Below, in pieces: positions 45,342 through 50,787 of a stretch of DNA of 50,787 nucleotides. Below the pieces are notes generated by a model. That model did not search any database and was not told where the DNA came from. It saw nothing but the letters and a program-made list of their open reading frames with translations. Position numbers and translations under genes: made by a program. The stretch's first letter is position 1, and every line of letters starts with the position of its first letter. This stretch comes from Pseudoalteromonas luteoviolacea S2607 (GTDB taxonomy: Bacteria > Pseudomonadota > Gammaproteobacteria > Enterobacterales > Alteromonadaceae): the NCBI RefSeq assembly GCF_001625575.1, contig NZ_AUXV01000029.1:1-50787 (forward strand), read 5' to 3'.

Positions 45342-46139
45342 ATGATGAAGCGCAGTGTACTTATTAGTTTAACTTGCTTACTAGCAGCGTGCGGTGGTGG
45401 AGAGTCAGCCCAAGACTCAGCCGCTAAGCAATCTCAAATTGAACCAGTTAATTTAGTCGTTAATAAGCCTGTGCCTGACAATCACAATGCGCAGGCATAC
45501 GCCATTGCGCTTATTGGCAATAGTCACGCGGCTGGATTGGTCCCTTACCTTCAGGATACGATTGAGCATTATGTGCCTGAAAAGCCCGTTTCTGTAGAGG
45601 CTTTGGGGTTTGGCTTTACTGATGACCTCTATAACAATGCTGGAGTGCATGGCAAGCTGCGGGAAGGGGGTTGGACGCATTTAATTATTCAAGGTCAAAA
45701 ATACTCTCAGTCTGGCACGGTTTTGTATTCGACCGAAGCAACGCAACAATGGATTGCGTTGGCAAAAGATTTGGGGATCACACCTATTTTATTTCCTGAG
45801 CACCCACAGCGAGGCCGAACTCAAGAGGCTGAATATATCATGGGGATTCATCAAGGCATTGCCAGTAAACAAGCTAGTTGTATTGCACCCATAGGGCTCG
45901 CTTGGGACGCTGCGATACAGCATATGCCAAATGTCCCATTCCATACAGCAGATGGTAATCATGGGGCGCCAACAGGCTTGTTACTGAGTAGTTTAATTTT
46001 CAGTGAGATAATCACCGCAGAGCGGGTAGATACTGGCCCTATTTCAATTATTCCTAACACAATACTTGGCATTGAGCAGCAAGGTGCGTTAAGTCAGATT
46101 GCATCGCAAGTCTTAGTTGAGCAACCTGCATGTGACTAA
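45342..46139 (+). CDS. SGNH/GDSL-like lipoprotein
   Basis: About 265 residues from the ATG at 45342, which has GGAAGAG seven bases upstream and starts a lipoprotein signal ending LLAACGGG; the longer frame from 45303 lacks this. After the lipidated Cys and an acidic linker, IALIGNSHAAG (about 53-63) looks like an SGNH block I (GxSH variant). A C-terminal HTADGNHGAPTG segment (about 205-216) provides the Asp and His of block V. The domain is probably a periplasmic or surface esterase/acyl hydrolase; the activity is not demonstrated and the family is not named. It lies between serB and pdhR and has a weak terminator after it. Confidence 0.75.
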   Translation: MMKRSVLISLTCLLAACGGGESAQDSAAKQSQIEPVNLVVNKPVPDNHNAQAYAIALIGNSHAAGLVPYLQDTIEHYVPEKPVSVEALGFGFTDDLYNNAGVHGKLREGGWTHLIIQGQKYSQSGTVLYSTEATQQWIALAKDLGITPILFPEHPQRGRTQEAEYIMGIHQGIASKQASCIAPIGLAWDAAIQHMPNVPFHTADGNHGAPTGLLLSSLIFSEIITAERVDTGPISIIPNTILGIEQQGALSQIASQVLVEQPACD

Positions 46140-46162
46140 CTTACCAGTGTGACACTATTTCG

Positions 46163-46186
46163 GTTGCCTATTTTACGGCAACTTTT
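46163..46186 (+). terminator. Weak rho-independent terminator after the SGNH-like gene
   Basis: GTTGCC (46163-46168) pairs with GGCAAC (46177-46182) around an 8-base loop and is followed by TTTT. The stem is only six base pairs. Confidence 0.5.
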
Positions 46187-46337
46187 CGGTAGTATCGCAG
46201 TCTGCCAAATTACGCAGTTTGACTGTATCTCTTATACATCTTAAAGGGGCTACTCAAAAAGCACATTAAGTGATCTTTCAACTTAATTTGGGGTTTTAAT
46301 CAGTTCCAATTTACGTACTCAAAAGTTTCCCATTTTA

Positions 46338-46352
46338 TCTGGTCTGACCATT
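46338..46352. promoter_or_regulatory. Upstream PdhR-like operator
   Basis: TCTGGTCTGACCATT matches 9 of 12 informative positions of the E. coli PdhR consensus ATTGGTnnnACCAAT, with a perfect TGGTnnnACCA core. It lies about 150 bases upstream of the stronger site. Confidence 0.6.
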
Positions 46353-46444
46353 TTTATTTTTCTTTGCAATCAATTTTAATTGTATAAAGTTTAATCTGAA
46401 TGAACGCGGAAAAAGGATATTCAAAATGATGAAAAAGTGGATTT

Positions 46445-46473
46445 TTGACAGCGCCGCTTGATTTTGATAACTT
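46445..46473 (+). promoter_or_regulatory. Predicted pdhR promoter
   Basis: Perfect -35 TTGACA (46445-46450), 17-base spacer, -10 TAACTT (46468-46473, weak) preceded by TGA to give an extended -10. Transcription would start near 46480, just before the strong PdhR box. Confidence 0.55.
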
Positions 46474-46483
46474 ATTGTTCAAA

Positions 46484-46498
46484 TTTGGTATGACCAAT
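46484..46498. promoter_or_regulatory. PdhR operator
   Basis: TTTGGTATGACCAAT matches 11 of 12 informative positions of the PdhR consensus and sits just downstream of the predicted start of transcription, the same geometry as autorepression of the E. coli pdhR promoter. Confidence 0.85.
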
Positions 46499-46623
46499 TT
46501 ACCTAACAGGTCAAAATATACTAAATTTTCAAGTAAATATTGCCAAGTTTTAAGTACTTACAGTGAATTTATGGAAGTACTGGGACTTTGCTGGTGGATA
46601 CAACCCAAATTGGCGTGTTATCA

Positions 46624-47373
46624 ATGTCTTTGAAAATTAAAGCTGCAAAACTGTCAGATGTGATTTTAGAGCAACTGGAAAATATGATCTTAGAAGGGTC
46701 ATTATTACCTGGTGAAAAGCTACCTCCTGAGCGAGAACTAGCTAAGCAGTTTGAAGTGTCACGCCCCTCTTTGCGAGAGGCCATTCAAAAGTTAGAAGCC
46801 AAAGGGTTAGTCACACGTCGTCAAGGCGGTGGGACATATGTAAAAAACCAGCTGGAAGAGGGGTTGACTGATCCGCTTTTTGATTTGATCAGTAAACACC
46901 CTGAATCTCAATTTGACTTGTTAGAATTCCGTCATGCGCTTGAAGGTATTGCAGCCTACTATGCTGCGCTTCGAGGTACAGATAATGACATGCAAAAAGT
47001 TAAGCAAAGCTATGACAATATTGCCAAAGTTGAGGATGATTTGACCCTCAAAGCCAAGGCAATCAATGCATTTCATTTCACTGTAGCAGAAGCGTCACAT
47101 AATGTGGTGTTGTTACACCTAGTACGCGGAATGCAAACATTACTTGAGCAAAATGTATTGCAGAACTTAACCGTATTGGTGCAAAAGTCAGACGTTAGTG
47201 AACAACTTGCGCAGCATCGAGCGGTGTTGATGGATGCTGTTATTCAAGGTAACCCAGAAAAGGCAAGGCTTGCGAGTAACGCGCACCTTGCCTTTATTGA
47301 AGAAGCATTATTAGAAGCGGGCAGAGAGCGCTCTCGTATTGAGCGCAGTCTGAGACGTACTAAACAACAATAA
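46624..47373 (+). CDS. pdhR: Pyruvate dehydrogenase complex repressor (GntR family)
   Basis: 249 residues from the ATG at 46624; the TTG at 46588 would add 12 residues not seen in E. coli PdhR, and the chosen start aligns with MAYSKIRQPKLSDVI. It represses the pdh operon until pyruvate binds. The N-terminal winged helix (about 8-75, GEKLPPERELAKQFEVSRPSLREAIQKLEAKGLV) is near-identical to PdhR, so the DNA site should be conserved; two such sites are upstream. The FCD effector domain (about 95-225) carries FRHALEGIAAYYAALR and HNVVLLHLVRGM. No strong ribosome binding site is visible before the ATG. Confidence 0.95.
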   Translation: MSLKIKAAKLSDVILEQLENMILEGSLLPGEKLPPERELAKQFEVSRPSLREAIQKLEAKGLVTRRQGGGTYVKNQLEEGLTDPLFDLISKHPESQFDLLEFRHALEGIAAYYAALRGTDNDMQKVKQSYDNIAKVEDDLTLKAKAINAFHFTVAEASHNVVLLHLVRGMQTLLEQNVLQNLTVLVQKSDVSEQLAQHRAVLMDAVIQGNPEKARLASNAHLAFIEEALLEAGRERSRIERSLRRTKQQ

Positions 47374-47403
47374 GTTAGGTAAATTTGGTATTTTTAGCAA
47401 AAT

Positions 47404-47437
47404 CAAGCATATAGTGCTTGGTTGCGCCTTAGGCGCA
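47404..47437 (+). promoter_or_regulatory. Two consecutive hairpins in the aceE leader
   Basis: CAAGCA/TGCTTG with a TATAG loop (47404-47420) is followed by the 15-base odd palindrome TGCGCCTTAGGCGCA (47423-47437). They lie 40-75 bases before the aceE start, within the pdhR-aceE gap. There is no T-run after either, so they look like mRNA processing or stability elements rather than a terminator. A degenerate PdhR-like half-site (TTTGGT) lies at 47384-47389. Confidence 0.5.
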
Positions 47438-47476
47438 TTGAATAAATTTGCATTTTAAACATAAGGAACACTCCAT

Positions 47477-50143
47477 ATGTCTGAGGTCAATAAAATTGAC
47501 GTTGACGCGTTAGAAACCCAAGAATGGTTGCAAGCGCTTGAGTCAGTCGTAAAAGAAGAAGGCGTTGAACGCGCGCAATTCCTACTAGAGCAAGTGTTAG
47601 AACAAGCTCGTTTGGATGGCGTAGACATGCCGACTGGTATCACGACTAACTATGTGAACACTATCCCTGCGGATCAAGAACCAGCTTACCCTGGTGATGT
47701 TACCGTTGAGCGTCGTATTCGCTCTATCATCCGCTGGAACGCGATCATGATTGTTCTACGTGCTTCTAAGAAAAACTTAGAGCTTGGTGGACATATGGCG
47801 TCTTACCAGTCATCGGCTGCTTTCTACGAAATGTGTTTTAACCATTTCTTCCGTGCGCCGAATGAAAAAGACGGTGGTGACTTAGTTTATTACCAAGGTC
47901 ACATTTCTCCTGGTATCTACGCACGTGCATTTGTTGAAGGGCGTTTAACTGAAGAGCAGTTAGATAACTTCCGTCAGGAAGTAGACGGTAAAGGTATTTC
48001 TTCATACCCACACCCTAAATTAATGCCTGAATTCTGGCAGTTCCCGACTGTATCTATGGGTCTTGGCCCGATTGCTTCAATCTATCAAGCACGTTTCCTT
48101 AAGTACCTTGAAGGCCGTGGTCTTAAAGAGACCAACGAGCAGCGCGTATATGCGTTCTTAGGTGACGGTGAGATGGATGAGCCAGAATCACGTGGCGCAA
48201 TCTCATTTGCCGCGCGTGAAAAACTCGACAACCTTTGTTACCTAATCAACTGTAACCTACAGCGTCTTGATGGCCCAGTAATGGGTAACGGTAAGATCAT
48301 TCAAGAGCTTGAAGGTCTATTTAAAGGTGCAGGCTGGAACGTCATTAAAGTTGTTTGGGGTTCAGGTTGGGATGCGCTACTTGCTAAAGACACAACGGGC
48401 AAGTTGCTACAACTAATGAATGAAACAATCGACGGTGACTATCAGACATATAAGTCAAAAGACGGTGCATATGTACGTGAGCACTTCTTCGGCCGTTACC
48501 CTGAAACAGCAGCACTTGTTGCTGATATGACCGACGAAGAGATCTTCGCGTTGAAGCGTGGTGGTCATGAGCCTTCGAAACTATTCGCAGCGTTCAAAGC
48601 AGCGCAAGACGAAAAAGGCCGTCCAACGGTTATCCTAGCTAAAACTGTTAAGGGTTATGGCATGGGTGAAGCGGCTGAAGGTAAAAACATTGCACACCAA
48701 GTTAAAAAGATGGATATGTCTAGCGTTGAGCACTTACGTTCACGCCTAGGTCTTGAAGATCTTGTTTCTGACGAAGAAATCGCGAACCTGCCTTACCTTA
48801 CACTGAAAGAAGGTACGGCTGAGTACGAATACCTACACGCACGCCGTAAAGCACTACACGGTTACACACCGCAGCGTCTGCCTAACTTCACACAAGCACT
48901 TGAACTACCTCAACTAGATCAGTTCAAGCCGCTACTTGAAGAGCAAAAGCGTGATATCTCAACCACAATGGGTTATGTACGTGCACTAAACATCTTGTTG
49001 AAAGACAAGGGTGTTGGTAAAAATATCGTACCAATTATTGCGGATGAAGCGCGTACTTTCGGTATGGAAGGTCTATTCCGTCAAATCGGTATTTACAACC
49101 CGCATGGCCAGAACTACACGCCTCAAGACCGTGACATCGTTTCTTACTACAAAGAAGCAACATCAGGTCAGGTACTGCAAGAAGGTATCAACGAGCTAGG
49201 TGCAATGTCTTCATGGGTTGCTGCTGCAACGTCATACAGCACAAATGACCTACCGATGATCCCATTCTACATCTACTACTCTATGTTCGGTTTCCAACGT
49301 GTTGGCGACATGGCGTGGATGGCGGGTGACCAACAAGCACGTGGTTTCCTATTAGGTGCTACAGCAGGTCGTACAACGCTAAACGGTGAAGGTTTACAGC
49401 ACGAAGATGGCCACTCGCATATTCAAGCGGGTACTATTCCTAACTGTATTTCTTACGACCCAACGTTCGTATTTGAAGTGGCGGTTATCTTGCAAGATGG
49501 TATCCGTCGTATGTACGGTCCAGAGCAAGAAAACGTGTTCTACTACCTAACGCTGATGAATGAAAACTATCACCAGCCAGCGATGCCTGAAGGCGCAGAA
49601 GAAGGTATCCGTAAAGGTATCTACAAGCTTGAGTCAAACGCAGGTGAGAAAGCACACGTACAACTTATGGGTTCAGGCACAATCTTGAACGAAGTACGTA
49701 AAGCAGGTGCAATCCTAAGCGAAGAGTACGGCATTGGTTCAGATGTATTCTCTGTGACTTCATTCAATGAGCTTGCGCGTGACGGTCAAGATGTTGAACG
49801 TTTCAACATGCTTAACCCTGAAGCGGATGCAAAAGTACCTTACATTGCAACTGTACTAGGTGAGTCTCCAGCGATTGCTGCGACTGACTACATGAAGAAC
49901 TATGCAGATCAAGTACGCGCATTCATGCCAAGCAGCTCATACAAGGTGCTAGGTACTGACGGTTACGGTCGTTCAGACAGCCGTGAAAACCTACGTCGTC
50001 ACTTCGAAGTGAATGCAGGTTATGTGGTTGTTGCTGCACTTAACGAACTTGCTCAACAGGGCAAGGTTGAAAAATCAGTTGTTGCTGACGCTATCAAGAA
50101 ATTTGATATCGACACAACAAAAGCTAACCCACTTTACGCATAA
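47477..50143 (+). CDS. aceE: Pyruvate dehydrogenase E1 component (homodimeric)
   Basis: 888 residues, the length of E. coli AceE. The thiamine-diphosphate enzyme decarboxylates pyruvate and transfers the acetyl group to lipoylated AceF. The ThDP motif is visible as [40 protein letters not shown] (about 230-270 in parts). Other family hallmarks are [34 protein letters not shown] and [15 protein letters not shown] lies eight bases before the ATG. It is downstream of pdhR and 11 bases before aceF. Confidence 0.98.
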   Translation: MSEVNKIDVDALETQEWLQALESVVKEEGVERAQFLLEQVLEQARLDGVDMPTGITTNYVNTIPADQEPAYPGDVTVERRIRSIIRWNAIMIVLRASKKNLELGGHMASYQSSAAFYEMCFNHFFRAPNEKDGGDLVYYQGHISPGIYARAFVEGRLTEEQLDNFRQEVDGKGISSYPHPKLMPEFWQFPTVSMGLGPIASIYQARFLKYLEGRGLKETNEQRVYAFLGDGEMDEPESRGAISFAAREKLDNLCYLINCNLQRLDGPVMGNGKIIQELEGLFKGAGWNVIKVVWGSGWDALLAKDTTGKLLQLMNETIDGDYQTYKSKDGAYVREHFFGRYPETAALVADMTDEEIFALKRGGHEPSKLFAAFKAAQDEKGRPTVILAKTVKGYGMGEAAEGKNIAHQVKKMDMSSVEHLRSRLGLEDLVSDEEIANLPYLTLKEGTAEYEYLHARRKALHGYTPQRLPNFTQALELPQLDQFKPLLEEQKRDISTTMGYVRALNILLKDKGVGKNIVPIIADEARTFGMEGLFRQIGIYNPHGQNYTPQDRDIVSYYKEATSGQVLQEGINELGAMSSWVAAATSYSTNDLPMIPFYIYYSMFGFQRVGDMAWMAGDQQARGFLLGATAGRTTLNGEGLQHEDGHSHIQAGTIPNCISYDPTFVFEVAVILQDGIRRMYGPEQENVFYYLTLMNENYHQPAMPEGAEEGIRKGIYKLESNAGEKAHVQLMGSGTILNEVRKAGAILSEEYGIGSDVFSVTSFNELARDGQDVERFNMLNPEADAKVPYIATVLGESPAIAATDYMKNYADQVRAFMPSSSYKVLGTDGYGRSDSRENLRRHFEVNAGYVVVAALNELAQQGKVEKSVVADAIKKFDIDTTKANPLYA

Positions 50144-50154
50144 GAGGCAAAAAC

Positions 50155-50787
50155 ATGTCAATTGAAATTCATGTTCCAGATATTGGTGCCGATGAGGTTG
50201 AAGTAACCGAGCTCCTAGTAAGCGTAGGTGACACGGTTGAAGTGGATCAGTCATTGATCACAGTTGAAGGCGATAAGGCTTCAATGGAAGTACCCGCAGC
50301 GGCTGCTGGTACGGTAAAAGAAATCAAAGTAGTTGAAGGTGACAAAGTTTCAACAGGTTCTTTGATTATGATTTTTGACGCAGCCGGTGCAGAAGCACCC
50401 GCTGCGGCACAAGCGCCTGTAGCTACTGCTGCAGCGCCAGCTCCTGCGGCACCAGCTGCTGCAGAGCTTAAAGAAGTACACGTACCAGATATCGGTGGTG
50501 ACGAAGTTGAAGTTACTGAGATCATGGTTGCTGTGGGCGACGCGGTTGAAGCAGATCAGTCAATCTTAAACGTAGAAGGCGATAAGGCTTCTATGGAAGT
50601 ACCTGCACCATTTGCAGGTACTGTGAAAGAAATCAAAGTAGAAGTTGGCGGTAAAGTGTCAACAGGCTCTTTGGTATTCGTATTTGAAGTTGCAGGCAGT
50701 GCGCCAGCAGCGGCACCTGCGCCAGCGGCGGCACCAGCGGTGGCACCAGCGGCGGTAGCAGAAGCGAAAGAAGTACACGTACCAGAT
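50155..50787 (+). CDS. aceF: Pyruvate dehydrogenase E2 (dihydrolipoyl acetyltransferase), 5' part, cut by window end
   Basis: The first 211 residues are present; the frame is open at the window edge. Two complete lipoyl domains are seen, each with a [10 protein letters not shown] lipoylation site (Lys41 and Lys144), separated by a mobile Ala/Pro-rich linker (about 77-103). A second linker (about 184-202) leads to the first residues of a third lipoyl domain (KEVHVPD). The E. coli protein also has three lipoyl domains before its E3-binding and catalytic parts. AGAGG precedes the ATG, 11 bases after aceE. Confidence 0.96.
   Translation, partial: MSIEIHVPDIGADEVEVTELLVSVGDTVEVDQSLITVEGDKASMEVPAAAAGTVKEIKVVEGDKVSTGSLIMIFDAAGAEAPAAAQAPVATAAAPAPAAPAAAELKEVHVPDIGGDEVEVTEIMVAVGDAVEADQSILNVEGDKASMEVPAPFAGTVKEIKVEVGGKVSTGSLVFVFEVAGSAPAAAPAPAAAPAVAPAAVAEAKEVHVPD

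Larger units (their letters stand above)
46140..46623. other. 484-base intergenic region with pdhR control elements
   Basis: No gene: a short 62-residue frame (46445-46633) runs through the operator and has no ribosome binding site. The region holds a weak terminator (46163-46186), a PdhR-like site at 46338-46352, a promoter at 46445-46473 and a strong PdhR box at 46484-46498, then an AT-rich leader of about 125 bases to the pdhR start. Confidence 0.7.

Noticed and set aside
46220..46241. CTGTATCTCTTATACATCT resembles the Tn5 mosaic end used in sequencing libraries
   Set aside because: It differs by an insertion and a deletion from the real 19-base end, lies in continuous intergenic sequence and has no transposon nearby, so it is most likely chance.
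46445..46633. 62-residue open frame in the pdhR leader, considered as a leader peptide
   Set aside because: No ribosome binding site; it starts inside the promoter and runs through the PdhR box.
50247..50525. Ala/Ser-rich frame antisense to aceF
   Set aside because: A shadow of the Ala/Pro-rich linkers and lipoyl domains of aceF, with no independent evidence.

Overview
The window looks like chromosomal DNA of a marine gammaproteobacterium of the Alteromonadales, most likely Pseudoalteromonas. This rests on gene content and protein character: a long-form PurC, EfpL, the guaB-guaA, holD-rimI and pdhR-aceE-aceF blocks, secreted modular hydrolases and moderately AT-rich DNA. The genus is inferred, not proven. 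Most of the window is core housekeeping sequence with accessory loci between. I found no insertion sequence, prophage, CRISPR array or rRNA.

Layout. 1-462: non-coding, with imperfect direct repeats. 463-3030 (minus): ABC ATPase, FtsX-type permease with a striking (Glu-His)11 loop, and a DUF3299 protein, probably a metal-related envelope system. 3226-9073: purC, a membrane GGDEF/EAL protein, a family 9 glycosyltransferase and a mercaptopyruvate sulfurtransferase. 9085-13620: a ROK regulator divergent from a sugar-type ABC importer operon (binding protein, permease, ATPase, unknown 105-residue protein). 13636-21390: fbp, a large secreted zinc protease, a MetJ-box-preceded but catalytically unusual MTHFR-like gene, and an M16 lipoprotein peptidase. 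21647-28826: cysE, an unknown membrane-anchored protein, xseA divergent from guaB-guaA, tRNA-Trp, holD and rimI. 28833-38258: a hybrid histidine kinase with Hpt domain, a 907-residue multi-module secreted BSP-type metallopeptidase, efpL, a DUF6151 protein, a TPR lipoprotein behind a Fur-like box and an orphan type II thioesterase. 38602-50787: prfC, argS, pdxH, tatD, ytjB/smp divergent from serB, an SGNH-like lipoprotein, and pdhR-aceE-aceF (aceF cut by the window end).

How the genes fit together. Purine synthesis recurs (purC, guaB, guaA), as does sulfur/methionine/cysteine metabolism (sulfurtransferase, MetJ-box gene, cysE, serB). Pyruvate entry into the TCA cycle is under PdhR, which has two recognisable operators upstream of its own gene. 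Secreted proteases with chitin-binding and discoidin modules suit a particle- or surface-associated marine heterotroph.

The observations most worth following are the MetJ-box MTHFR-like protein lacking canonical catalytic residues, the His/Glu hexanucleotide tract in the ABC permease, the ROK/ABC operon with its small unknown protein, the modular BSP protease, and several leader hairpins, one of which could hide the serB ribosome binding site. I saw no locus I could honestly call a complete new defence or mobile system.
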